This document shows positions 25,690-33,254 of a stretch of 64,000 bases of DNA, piece after piece. The DNA is from Elusimicrobia bacterium GWA2_56_46 (GTDB lineage: Bacteria; Elusimicrobiota; Elusimicrobia; Elusimicrobiales; UBA9959). The notes beneath the pieces are model-generated. The model was given only the letters and a program-made list of their open reading frames with translations, searched no databases and was not told the origin of the DNA. The stretch is from NCBI GenBank assembly GCA_001799575.1, contig MGTT01000026.1, positions 55,205 through 119,204 of the forward strand. Direction: 5' to 3'. Position 1 is the first letter of the stretch; each line of letters opens with the position of its first letter. A program made the translations under genes and the position numbers.

Positions 25690-25729
25690 TGGACTAAACC
25701 TTAATATAGGTTCAAGCGTCGATATTAGT

Positions 25730-26314
25730 GTGGAAACAATTGAAATGGCGGAAAATCCGGATATAGCTGGGATGCCCTACGGGGATGCGGAAGACGGGTT
25801 TTCCCGGCTGATCGAAGAGCATCAGCGGCAGGTGTATTCCATGGCCTTGCGCCTTACCGGCAATGCCGCCGCGGCGGACGATATAACGCAGGAGACGTTC
25901 ATATCCGCCTGGAAGCATCTTAAAGGTTTCCGCGGCGAGAGCTCTTTTAAAACCTGGCTTTTCCGCATAGCCGCCAACAAGGTTCGCTCCTACTGGCGCT
26001 GGAAAAAACTCCGCTCCTGGGCGGGGCTGGGGCGGGGAGATGGGGAAGAGGATTCCCCGGCGCTTGAGGACACGCTCCCGGACCGGCCGGAGGGGCGTCC
26101 GGAGCAGACCGCACTTGCGGCGGATCTGGAGCGCAGGGTGCAGGAGGCCATAAATACCCTGCCGCCGCGCCAGCGCGAAGTGGCGGTGCTGCGGGCGCAG
26201 GAACTGGGTATGGCCGAAATAGCGGCCGCGCTAGGCATGGCGGAGGGGACGGTCAAGGCCCACTGGTTCGAGGCCAGGAAGAAACTCGAAGCCTCGCTGG
26301 GGGAATATTTATGA
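25730..26314 (+). CDS. ECF-type RNA polymerase sigma factor
   Basis: 194 residues. The sigma region 2 domain (~residues 22-95) includes YSMALRLTGNAAAADDITQE, TFISAWKHL and FKTWLFRIAANKVRSYWR. A Glu/Asp/Pro-rich linker leads to region 4 (~135-190): LPPRQREVAVLRAQELG, then IAAALGMAEGTVKAHWFEAR. It directs transcription of a small regulon. A GTG start at 25730 is assumed; an ATG five codons in is equally possible and no strong ribosome-binding site is visible. It overlaps the next gene by ATGA, the usual ECF/anti-sigma arrangement. The leader contains a palindromic promoter and REP-like repeats. Confidence 0.9.
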   Translation: METIEMAENPDIAGMPYGDAEDGFSRLIEEHQRQVYSMALRLTGNAAAADDITQETFISAWKHLKGFRGESSFKTWLFRIAANKVRSYWRWKKLRSWAGLGRGDGEEDSPALEDTLPDRPEGRPEQTALAADLERRVQEAINTLPPRQREVAVLRAQELGMAEIAAALGMAEGTVKAHWFEARKKLEASLGEYL

Positions 26315-26607
26315 AAGACGACGAGAAAGATGGAAAACTGCTCTCATTGATGGAGGTGCGCCGTCCGGAGGCGTTCTGGCAGAGGCAAAGGAATGCCATA
26401 ATCGGCGCTGCCGCCGAAAAACGCGGGCCGTCCAGGGCCTGGCTGCTGGCGCCGGCAGCGGTCGCCGCGCTGGTGTTCTTCCTGGCCAGGCTGCCCGGGC
26501 CGGCGCCCGAGCCTGATGCCCAGATTGTCAGCACGGCTTTCCTGGAACATCTGGATCTTCTGGACGATATGGACGTTCTGGAGGCGGTGCCGGAGAACGA
26601 ACTATGA
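26311..26607 (+). CDS. Small single-pass membrane protein, putative anti-sigma factor
   Basis: 98 residues. A charged cytoplasmic N-terminus (~1-40) includes RRPEAFWQRQRNAI. One membrane helix follows (AWLLAPAAVAALVFFLARL, ~43-61), then a short outer tail ending LEHLDLLDDMDVLEAVPENE. Size, topology and ATGA overlap with the sigma gene suggest an anti-sigma factor, although no zinc-binding anti-sigma motif is present. The Leu/Asp-rich tail reappears in the next protein. Functional assignment is inference from context. Confidence 0.72.
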   Translation: MKDDEKDGKLLSLMEVRRPEAFWQRQRNAIIGAAAEKRGPSRAWLLAPAAVAALVFFLARLPGPAPEPDAQIVSTAFLEHLDLLDDMDVLEAVPENEL

Positions 26608-26858
26608 GGAAGAAGACGCTTACGGTCTATATAACACTCGCGCTGGCCGCTGGGGCCATGGCGGCCGCGGTTACGGCCCCGGCGGAGGTCATAGATAACC
26701 TGGATTTTTTCAGCGATTTTGAGCTGGTCTCGAACCTTGAGATACTTGAGGAAGAGCCGGGGGAGGAGGGCGGGCCGGTTGTTTCCACGTCCGCCGCTTC
26801 CGCTCCGGCCTCGACGGAGACGGTGAAGGCTTCGACGGTTGCGGTGGAGGGATTATGA
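26604..26858 (+). CDS. Small exported protein with a Leu/Asp-rich motif
   Basis: 84 residues, ATGA overlap with the gene before and after. A signal peptide or membrane helix (TLTVYITLALAAGAMAAAV) precedes IDNLDFFSDFELVSNLEILE, which parallels the tail of the putative anti-sigma protein (LEHLDLLDDMDVLEAVPE). The remainder is Ser/Ala/Thr-rich. Not recognised; the shared motif suggests both proteins touch the same partner outside the membrane, possibly the DUF3106 protein encoded next. Confidence 0.68.
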   Translation: MRKKTLTVYITLALAAGAMAAAVTAPAEVIDNLDFFSDFELVSNLEILEEEPGEEGGPVVSTSAASAPASTETVKASTVAVEGL

Positions 26859-27289
26859 AAACTCTTAAATATATTTTAGTTTCCGTGATGTTGGGCGCCC
26901 CGGCCGCTTTCCAGGCCGCCGCGGCCGAAGAAAGCCCCGCCGTGAAGAACGCGGCCTGGGAGAAGCTTCCGGAGAGCGAAAAAAACCGCGTGCTGGCCAA
27001 TTATGAAAAGTGGAAAAATCTGGCGCCGGAAAAAAAAGCGGAGATTAAAGTTAAGTTCGAGCGTTTCAAATCCATGTCCCGGGAGAACCAGGCCGAATTG
27101 CGCGCCCGCTGGAGCCGCTTCCAGGCTATGCCGGAAGCCGGCAGGGAAAAACTGCTGAAAAAATTCCAGAAGTGGCAGAAACTTTCCAGGGAGCGCCGCG
27201 AAGAACTGCGTCATGAATACCGCCGCCAGGAAAGAAAGGGCGAGAGGCGCTCCGGTTCCGGTTCAGGCGGAGGCAGGGGGCGCCGGTGA
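26855..27289 (+). CDS. DUF3106-type exported protein
   Basis: 144 residues. A signal peptide (YILVSVMLGAPAAFQAAA) precedes three to four copies of a W/F-x-x-L/M helical unit: WEKLPESEKNRVLANYEKWK, FERFKSMSRENQAELRARW, WSRFQAMPEAGREKLLKKF and FQKWQKLSRERREELR. This is the DUF3106 pattern, repeatedly found in ECF sigma operons. The C-terminus is basic and Gly-rich. Probably periplasmic. The family resembles Spy/CpxP-type helical proteins in general character; no activity is established. Fourth gene of the sigma operon, coupled by overlap. Confidence 0.82.
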   Translation: MKTLKYILVSVMLGAPAAFQAAAAEESPAVKNAAWEKLPESEKNRVLANYEKWKNLAPEKKAEIKVKFERFKSMSRENQAELRARWSRFQAMPEAGREKLLKKFQKWQKLSRERREELRHEYRRQERKGERRSGSGSGGGRGRR

Positions 27290-27297
27290 TATAACTT

Positions 27298-27320
27298 CCG
27301 AAAATTGCGGCAATTTTCGG
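27298..27320 (+). terminator. Hairpin after the sigma operon
   Basis: Perfect 11-bp arms (CCGAAAATTGC and its complement) with a 1-nt centre, 8 bp after the DUF3106 stop. Similar in style to the 28-bp hairpins at 5676 and 38054. Confidence 0.55.
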
Positions 27321-27390
27321 ACTAAACTTTCACGGAGGCCGGTGCGTCAGGGTATAGAGCGGCGCAAGGCCGACACACTAAGGAGGAGTT

Positions 27391-27876
27391 ATGAAAACGA
27401 TGATAATGATAGCGGCGGTGTTCTCCCTGGCGGCTTCTCTCTCGATGCCGGTTGGTGTCAGGGCGGAGGACGTGGTGAAAGAACAGGATAAACTGCAGAC
27501 TCAGGACAAGCTGCAGATCCAGGACAAACTGCAGACCCAGGATAAAGTCCAGAGCCAGGATAAGCTGCAAACCGGGGAAAAATTACAGGCCCGGGAACAG
27601 CTCCGGCTTAAAACCGGTAAAGACGATGAAAAGTCCGCCGTGGGCGAAAAAAAAGAAATAAAAGAACAGACCCGGACGCGCGACATGGAGGGAGCTGATA
27701 AAGCAAAGGGCGAGGCCGTAAGGGAAAGGACGCGGAACGCGGGTGAGGAGAAAGCCCTTGAAAAGCAGGAGCGCAAGCAGGACAGGCAGTCCGTCAGGGA
27801 ACAGCGCCGCGCCGATAAAGCCGAACGCCGCGCGGCCCGTTCCGAGAACAGAAAAATGAGCGGGAAGCATAAGTAA
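27391..27876 (+). CDS. Exported QDKLQ-repeat, highly charged protein
   Basis: 161 residues with a strong AAGGAGGAG ribosome-binding site. Signal peptide MIMIAAVFSLAASLSMPVGVRA. Residues ~28-62 are six-residue repeats of the type QDKLQT (18-bp DNA repeats). The rest is almost entirely K/E/R/Q/D and Ala, ending in KAERRAARSENRKM, and is predicted as a long helix or disordered polyelectrolyte. Not recognised. Likely periplasmic; its place after the DUF3106 gene suggests it belongs to the same sigma-controlled envelope response. Confidence 0.75.
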   Translation: MKTMIMIAAVFSLAASLSMPVGVRAEDVVKEQDKLQTQDKLQIQDKLQTQDKVQSQDKLQTGEKLQAREQLRLKTGKDDEKSAVGEKKEIKEQTRTRDMEGADKAKGEAVRERTRNAGEEKALEKQERKQDRQSVREQRRADKAERRAARSENRKMSGKHK

Positions 27877-27891
27877 AATCAGGCGGTTCTA

Positions 27892-27913
27892 CGCCGCCCC
27901 ATCGGGGGCGGCG
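27892..27913 (+). terminator. GC hairpin between the charged-protein and barrel genes
   Basis: CGCCGCCCC / GGGGCGGCG with a 4-nt loop. No T-run follows, so it may attenuate transcription or stabilise the transcript rather than terminate it. Confidence 0.4.
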
Positions 27914-27930
27914 GCGGATCGGGAGAAAAT

Positions 27931-28800
27931 ATGAAAAACAAACTGATCGTTCTCGGTTTTTTTGTGCTTTTTACCGGCCGGGCCGGGGCCTACTTTGACG
28001 CCGGTTCCCGCTATACGGCCGGGCCCGGGGGCTACGGCGGCGTGAATATTTTCGGGGAACTGGGAAATGACGATTATTATCTGCGCCCGGCCCTTAACAC
28101 GTATAAAAGCGACGGCACGGATCGGTATTCAACTTACTCGCTTGGCGCGGGCCTGGACAGGCCGCTTTGGCGCGGCAGCGCCGAGGTTTCGGTGATGCCG
28201 GAGACCGGCGGTTATAAAAATTCATCCATTTACGCGGATCTGGCCTTTAATCTTCTGGGTAAACCGGCGGACGGCGCGGTTCTGGAAGACCTGAGCCTGG
28301 GCTGTTTTGCGGGTGTCACTTCGCATGAGGACAGTTTTTCGCTCTCGACAACCACGGTCAGCTCCGGTTCCGGGAGGAAAGCCGCTTCTTCTTCGCTGAC
28401 AACCGCCTTTAAACTTAATCAGACTGATTATGGTTTGTCCGCCTCGGCGCGGGCTTACGGAGTGAGGCTGAGCGGGCGGTTCACGAAGACGGCCTATGAT
28501 CAGGATGTGACTTCGCAGGACAGGCAGCTTCCCCTGAATATAGGGAGCATAGGCGCCAGCGGTTTTCAGGACAAGGCCGTCAGCGCCAGGGTGCGGTTTT
28601 CTGCGCTGCCGCTCTCTCCTGAAGCGGGCTACTCCAAGACCTATTATCTGCTGGATCAGCCCGATTCGGAGTCCGTTAATGTCGGACTTTCGCGGAAGCT
28701 CGGCGCGGCCGAGCTATCTGTCGGCTGGGAAAACTTCAACCCCGGCGGCGGCGCCGCCAAAAGCGACTATTACTCCCTGGGCCTGATGTTTTCGTTTTAA
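27931..28800 (+). CDS. Outer-membrane beta-barrel protein
   Basis: 289 residues with a signal peptide (KLIVLGFFVLFTGRAGA). The mature chain is a series of amphipathic strands rich in Y, S, G and D (e.g. NDDYYLRPALNTYKS, YSTYSLGAGLDRPLWRG, YGLSASARAYGVRLSGRF) and ends with an aromatic residue (YSLGLMFSF), a feature of BAM-inserted barrels. Not assignable to a named porin family. It closes the 25.7-28.8 kb cluster and may be the envelope output or sensor of the sigma operon. Confidence 0.75.
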   Translation: MKNKLIVLGFFVLFTGRAGAYFDAGSRYTAGPGGYGGVNIFGELGNDDYYLRPALNTYKSDGTDRYSTYSLGAGLDRPLWRGSAEVSVMPETGGYKNSSIYADLAFNLLGKPADGAVLEDLSLGCFAGVTSHEDSFSLSTTTVSSGSGRKAASSSLTTAFKLNQTDYGLSASARAYGVRLSGRFTKTAYDQDVTSQDRQLPLNIGSIGASGFQDKAVSARVRFSALPLSPEAGYSKTYYLLDQPDSESVNVGLSRKLGAAELSVGWENFNPGGGAAKSDYYSLGLMFSF

Positions 28801-28820
28801 AAAGGTACCTGTTACCTTTT
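28799..28820. repeat. REP-like palindrome between convergent genes
   Basis: The GGTACCTGTTACC palindrome with A/T flanks sits exactly between the barrel gene stop and the stop of the minus-strand S41 peptidase. It may terminate both transcripts. Confidence 0.75.
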
Positions 28821-28821
28821 G

Positions 28822-30654
28822 CTATTTCAGAAGCCCGGCCATGGTATTGTTTACGGCCGCCGCGTAGTCTTTGAAACCATTCTGAAGATCCGCCGCCGTG
28901 CGGGCGTATGTAACGTCGGGCGTTATCCCCAGGTTCTCTATGGGATTGCCGTCCACGCGGCGCGCGATGCTCCCGGTCAGGGAAAAACCGCTTATCCCGA
29001 GCTGATTGGGATACGTTATGGATTTCACCACCCCGCCGGCGCCGGAGGTTCTGGTTCCGAAAATTACGGCGCGTTTGTTGTCCTGCAGGATAGCCGGAAA
29101 GAAGTCTCCTCCCGAAAAATCCAGCTCGTTTACCAGCACCATAACAGGCTTTTTATACTGAACCACGTTGGAGGGATTGATGTAATCTACCCCGTGCAGG
29201 TAGGTGAGATCGGTGAATCTCTTCCCGCTGTTCCACTGCTTTATAACGAAGCGCGAGAATTCTATCATGTGCCTGAAAACTTCGTAGGAGACGGGATAGC
29301 CGGACAAAGAGTCTCCGAGAACCTTTTTGGCGTCTTCATCCGTTTTTACCTGGGGCTCCAGTTTTAAGTATTCCAGCGCGTTGACGAGGTCGTCCTGAGT
29401 GAGGGCGATCTGGTGCCTGGGCGTGGCCATGACCTGATCCGTGAGCATGGAAACCAGGGTGTACAGATAAAATACGGAGCCGCCCGGATTATTGACCTCG
29501 TCTATAACCAGTCCGTCGGTGCCGGCGTTGAATTTTGTCATAACCGCGGCGAATTCGGCGACCGCAGCGTCAGTATCGTCGGGGCTGTAGGAAGGGATGC
29601 GGATATAGCCTATCAGTTTCCCGTTTACCGGGGAACGGTAAATATAAGCCCGGAAGATGGCATCCGCCGCGGATTCCCACGTCAGTTCTCCGAGGGCTGG
29701 CACGAAGCTTTCCCTCGCGCCGATCTTGAACGGATCCCCGCCCGCGGCCTGAAGCCCGTCCGCTCCGTGCCAGCTCGCGTCGTCCAGCCAGGCGAGGGGG
29801 ATGGGGAGAGGCTTGCGTTTTGCGGGCGATTTGGATCCGGTTTTGTATAGTATCTGTTCCGGAGTGTAATCCCAGATAAGCTGGCGGGTCGTAGTCGATT
29901 CCGAACCGGCCGGTTTCACCGTCAATATAACGGGGCCTTGCGTCACATTCATGGCCGCGCCGGCGCGTCTGCGCGTTAAATACATGGAGGCCAGGGCGCT
30001 GTCAGTGAGCGCGGAACTTTCACCCAGTTGGCTCTTTAGTTCCTGTATTATGGACGCGGCGGGTTTCCCGTCCATGGCGACCAGTTCATCTCCGGCCTTG
30101 AAAGGGAAAGAGCTTAACGGCAGTTTGGCGCGGTTTACCCAGGTTATAAGGTAACGTCCGTCGGCTTCCATCACGGCAAAGGGGAGGGAGGCCGCCTCGG
30201 TCCGGGTGAACTGCACGTTTACGTGATAATCCCGCGTGGAGGAAAGGAGGCGTTTTACTATTTTGTGATATTCCTCGACCGTGATATTTCCAGCCGCGAC
30301 GCTGTTCCTGGCTTTTTGCATTTCCGCGTCAAGATCCCAGTTATATTGCTCTTTTTTCCAGCCGGCCGGGGCATACTGAACCCGGATCATGTTTTCTATG
30401 AAGTCCAGATTTTTGAGCATCATTTGTCTCAGGTCCTGCTGGTTACGGGAGCCGGGCTGTCCGCCCGTGCCCGGTATGGACAGGCCGGCCGCGGCCGGCC
30501 GGGGGCTGCCGTCAAAGACCTGCCCGTAATTTTCGGAGGAAAGGCCGCCGAGGGACTCAAGCTGGTTCAGCGAGCCGGCCGCCCCGGCGTTCGCCGACGG
30601 AACCGAACTTAAAATCAGCCAGACGCCGAACCGCATCCATTTTGTGTGTGTCAC
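28822..30654 (-). CDS. Exported S41-family (C-terminal-processing-type) peptidase
   Basis: 610 residues from a GTG preceded by AAGGAGA at 5-nt spacing; this start beats a far-upstream ATG at 30948 that would run through structured intergenic DNA. Signal peptide RFGVWLILSSVPSANAGA. A PDZ-like segment lies near the middle of the N-terminal half (FKAGDELVAMDGKPAASIIQ). The C-terminal half matches S41: DGLVIDEVNNPGGSVFYLY, then VLVNELDFSGGDFFPAILQ (probable nucleophile Ser) and GTRTSGAGGVV. It likely processes or degrades envelope proteins. A site resembling the TetR operator at 31.2 kb lies upstream of the start. Confidence 0.85.
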   Translation of the reverse strand: MTHTKWMRFGVWLILSSVPSANAGAAGSLNQLESLGGLSSENYGQVFDGSPRPAAAGLSIPGTGGQPGSRNQQDLRQMMLKNLDFIENMIRVQYAPAGWKKEQYNWDLDAEMQKARNSVAAGNITVEEYHKIVKRLLSSTRDYHVNVQFTRTEAASLPFAVMEADGRYLITWVNRAKLPLSSFPFKAGDELVAMDGKPAASIIQELKSQLGESSALTDSALASMYLTRRRAGAAMNVTQGPVILTVKPAGSESTTTRQLIWDYTPEQILYKTGSKSPAKRKPLPIPLAWLDDASWHGADGLQAAGGDPFKIGARESFVPALGELTWESAADAIFRAYIYRSPVNGKLIGYIRIPSYSPDDTDAAVAEFAAVMTKFNAGTDGLVIDEVNNPGGSVFYLYTLVSMLTDQVMATPRHQIALTQDDLVNALEYLKLEPQVKTDEDAKKVLGDSLSGYPVSYEVFRHMIEFSRFVIKQWNSGKRFTDLTYLHGVDYINPSNVVQYKKPVMVLVNELDFSGGDFFPAILQDNKRAVIFGTRTSGAGGVVKSITYPNQLGISGFSLTGSIARRVDGNPIENLGITPDVTYARTAADLQNGFKDYAAAVNNTMAGLLK

Positions 30655-30719
30655 GATGGTCTCCTTACAAGCAAAACTTAAATATCTGACGCCGCAAAAT
30701 AGCGGGCCGTATATCATAA

Positions 30720-30737
30720 GTATACCATCGGTATAAG
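30720..30737. promoter_or_regulatory. Operator-like site upstream of the S41 gene
   Basis: TATACCATCGGTATAA, an imperfect palindrome. The reverse complement of the TetR promoter region contains TATACATCCGTATAA, the same pattern with one gap and one mismatch. A shared regulator is possible. Confidence 0.4.
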
Positions 30738-30771
30738 CTCCCGTCATGCGGCATAAGTCCCGGATCCAAGA

Positions 30772-30806
30772 GGTCTTTTGCCGGTTTAGTGCTAGGTCAA
30801 AAGACC
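30772..30806. repeat. Inverted repeat GGTCTTTTG
   Basis: 9-bp perfect arms (30772-30780, 30798-30806) with a 17-nt loop, about 45 bp before a larger foldback element. No gene is seen in 30655-31258; the region holds this hairpin, the foldback element and the TetR promoter. Confidence 0.6.
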
Positions 30807-30852
30807 CACGGCTGTCCCAAGAAAACAATAAGGAAACGGCGGGTTGCCGGTT

Positions 30853-31122
30853 CGGGGGCCTGCCAGCCATGGGGCGCCTCGGGCCTGCGGCCGGCCCGGC
30901 GACTTCGCGCCGGTTCCTCCTCGGCCCGCCGCGTCCCATGGCTGGCACCCCTCCAGTTATCCCCCGCCGCTATCCTCTTAAATACAGCCTTAATTTTACT
31001 AAGGAGTGACGATGGACAGCCTTTTTGTCCCGCAGGCCGCCGAGTGGACTACACTGCCGTTAAGTTTTGCTACGGACACTGGGCTCGTGAACGCACAAAG
31101 GCTGTCCATCGGCAGGCCCCCG
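30853..31122. mobile_element. 270-bp foldback element (outer stem with three internal hairpins)
   Basis: Outer 12-bp inverted repeat CGGGGGCCTGCC / GGCAGGCCCCCG (30853-30864, 31111-31122). Inside, in order: hairpin A with 13-bp arms (30861-30873, 30935-30947; TGCCAGCCATGGG), a small 5-bp hairpin (30988-31004; CCTTA/TAAGG), and hairpin B with 14-bp arms (31011-31024, 31097-31110; GATGGACAGCCTTT). The same order of stems occurs in the 281-bp element at 47775 with different sequence. No coding frame is convincing. It could be a non-autonomous mobile element or a structured RNA; mobility is inferred from the other copy. Confidence 0.6.
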
Positions 31123-31200
31123 TTTTTACTATCCTGCGGTTCGTTAACCCAAAGCCGCTAGGATTACCGCTTATCGGAGGATTTTGGTGGTTTCCGGCGC

Positions 31201-31235
31201 TTGACATATTTGTTATACGGATGTATAATTATACA
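31201..31235 (+). promoter_or_regulatory. Consensus promoter with operator palindrome for the efflux operon
   Basis: TTGACA (31201-31206), 17 bp, TATAAT (31224-31229). The -10 box is embedded in a perfect 14-bp palindrome TGTATAATTATACA (31222-31235). A repressor bound here would block polymerase; the TetR-type protein encoded 24 bp downstream is the obvious candidate (autoregulation). Confidence 0.8.
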
Positions 31236-31258
31236 GCAGTATAAGAACCGGAGGGCGT

Positions 31259-31888
31259 ATGGCGAGACCAGCTTCGGGCGCGGATCTGAAACTTAAAGCC
31301 GCGGGACGCGAACTCCTGCGGAAAAAAGGAATAACCGGGTTGAGCGTGCGCGAGGCCTGCCGCCTGGCCGGGGTTAATACGGGCACGTTCCACTATTACT
31401 TCGGCTCAAAGGACGAATTCCTGAAAGCCATCCTTAAGGAAATGTACGCCGAATTTATGCTTAAATTGCGGTTAGGGGCCGCGGTGGAGGGGGGGGCGCG
31501 GGCCCGGCTTAAGGGCGCTCTGGCGGAACTGGGCAGGTTCGCCCGTGAAATGCGCAAAATCGCGCCCATGTTCCTGGCGGATCTGGCGTGCGGCAATAAA
31601 AAAGCTTTTCTATTCCTGCGCGGCAATTTTACCGGGCATATGGGGCACATAGCGGCGCTGGCGGAAGAATGCCGCCCCGGGAGCGCCCTGAAAAACCATT
31701 CCATTCCTTATATAGTGGGCGCATTGATGCCGGTTATGGTTTTCCCGGTTATAATGGGCGGCATCCTGGAGCGCAACGGGGTCGCCGAACTTGGCGGTAT
31801 CGCGTTGAAGAAACTCGGCGATGAGTTCCTCTCGGATCAGGGCATCTCCGACCGGGCCGAAATAGCTTTGAGGGGTATAGGTTTATGA
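31259..31888 (+). CDS. TetR/AcrR-family transcriptional regulator
   Basis: 209 residues. The N-terminal HTH is typical: LKAAGRELLRKKGITGLSVR, then EACRLAGVNTGTFHYYFGSK and FLKAILKEMY. The C-terminal ligand domain is not recognisable. First gene of an efflux operon, coupled by ATGA to the TolC-like gene, behind a consensus promoter with an overlapping palindrome. The arrangement resembles E. coli cecR(ybiH)-ybhGFSR, where a TetR protein controls a HlyD-ABC exporter. Expected to repress the operon until an inducer binds. Confidence 0.9.
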   Translation: MARPASGADLKLKAAGRELLRKKGITGLSVREACRLAGVNTGTFHYYFGSKDEFLKAILKEMYAEFMLKLRLGAAVEGGARARLKGALAELGRFAREMRKIAPMFLADLACGNKKAFLFLRGNFTGHMGHIAALAEECRPGSALKNHSIPYIVGALMPVMVFPVIMGGILERNGVAELGGIALKKLGDEFLSDQGISDRAEIALRGIGL

Positions 31889-33252
31889 AGACATTCATGT
31901 TATCGCTTTTGCTGTCCGCGCAGGCCCTTGCGGCCGGCGCCGGAGTATTGGGCGAGGAGTTAAGCGTTACGCTGAAGGCCGCGGAGGAGGGAGCTCTTGC
32001 GGCGTCAAACCAGTATAAAAGCGCCAAATTTTCAGAAGCGGCCGCGCGCGCGGCGGCCGCCGCTTCGGGGACGCTGCTGTACCCGCGCCTCAGTCTGGAT
32101 GGCAGCCTGCGTTATAACGAGGTCGTCGCCGCCATAGCCATGCCGCCGGCTCTGGGCGGCGGGAGGCCGCTCGGGGACAACTGGAATTATTCGCTCGGCC
32201 CCTCGGCGTCCTGGACATTGTTCGACGGGGGCGCGCTGCGCTGCGGCTATAAAAGCGCCGGGGCCGCCGCTTCCTCCCGCTCCGCGGAGGCCGAGAACGC
32301 CAGGCGCCAGGCTGTCCTCAAAGCCCGCACCGCCTATTTCCAGCTGCAACTGGCGTTGGAACGGGTTTACCTTATAGGCGAAAATCTCCAGGTTTCACTG
32401 AGCCAGCTTAAGGATATTTCACTGGGTGCCAGAGCCGGTTCCCGCAGCCGCCTGGACGAAATCCGCGCGGGCCAGGAGACACTGGCCCGGAAAAGGGATC
32501 TCCTGAGATCCAGGGCGAACCTTTCCGGCGCGCTGCGCGACTTCAGCTTTATCACCGGCCTGGAACTGCCGGGAACCGCCGACCTGCCGATGGACTCCCG
32601 TATGGCCGGACGGGATTACGGCGGGGCCGAGCCGGCTTCGCTGTTCGTAAAGGCTGAGCCTTACGAGGCTATTCTGGAGCGTCTGCTGCCGGCGTCGCGG
32701 TCCGCGCTTGAGCCGGAGCCGCCGTCCGTGAAAGCTTTTGGAGAGGCCGGGCGGGCCTATCAGGCGCAGGCCGGCGCCTACAAGGCCGAAAGGTTCCCGC
32801 GCCTGACCCTGGGCGCGCGAAGTTCCGTGGATTATCCGAACGGCCCCAACCTGTATTCTTTCGTGCAGAATTCCGCCTCGCTGGCTTTGAGCCTGCCTCT
32901 TTTCGAGAGCGGACGTTCCTCCGAAAAAGAAAAAGAGAGCGCGCTGAACGCCGCGGCCGCCCTGGAAAAAAGGGACGAGGCGGCTCTCGCCGCTCAAAGG
33001 GATTTTGACAAGACCCGTGACGCCTGGAAAGCGCTGACCGCTGAGCAGGCGATAAACAGCGGGGCTGTGGACGCCGCCGTAGAGGCGGCCGGGCTGGCCT
33101 ACGAGGCTTACAGGGCCGGCGGCGGCACCTGGCTGGACGTGGAAAGCGCCAATCTCAAGGCGCTGCAGGCTAAAACCACGGCCGCCGAAACCAACGCGGA
33201 AATACTTTTAAAACTGGCCGTGCTGGACAATCTGACCGGGAGCGTGAGATAA
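31885..33252 (+). CDS. TolC-family outer-membrane efflux protein
   Basis: 455 residues, normal for TolC/OEP. Signal peptide (FMLSLLLSAQALAAGAG). Two repeated halves of long alpha-helical hairpins are visible: AAEEGALAASNQYKSAKFSE, LKARTAYFQLQLALERVYLI, then KAFGEAGRAYQAQAGAYKAE and DAAVEAAGLAYEAYRAGGG, with beta-barrel strands such as PRLSLDGSLRYNEV and FPRLTLGARSSV. It forms the outer-membrane channel for the ABC exporter encoded downstream. Overlaps the regulator gene by ATGA. Confidence 0.9.
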   Translation: MKTFMLSLLLSAQALAAGAGVLGEELSVTLKAAEEGALAASNQYKSAKFSEAAARAAAAASGTLLYPRLSLDGSLRYNEVVAAIAMPPALGGGRPLGDNWNYSLGPSASWTLFDGGALRCGYKSAGAAASSRSAEAENARRQAVLKARTAYFQLQLALERVYLIGENLQVSLSQLKDISLGARAGSRSRLDEIRAGQETLARKRDLLRSRANLSGALRDFSFITGLELPGTADLPMDSRMAGRDYGGAEPASLFVKAEPYEAILERLLPASRSALEPEPPSVKAFGEAGRAYQAQAGAYKAERFPRLTLGARSSVDYPNGPNLYSFVQNSASLALSLPLFESGRSSEKEKESALNAAAALEKRDEAALAAQRDFDKTRDAWKALTAEQAINSGAVDAAVEAAGLAYEAYRAGGGTWLDVESANLKALQAKTTAAETNAEILLKLAVLDNLTGSVR

Positions 33253-33254
33253 AT

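Noticed and set aside
25621..25704. Small 27-codon gene after the palindromic promoter
   Set aside because: Most codons are REP repeat sequence and there is no ribosome-binding site; treated as leader or remnant.
30655..30948. Extending the S41 peptidase to the ATG at 30948
   Set aside because: A GTG at 30654 has an ideal AAGGAGA site and begins a normal signal peptide; the extension crosses foldback DNA and is Arg/Pro-rich.
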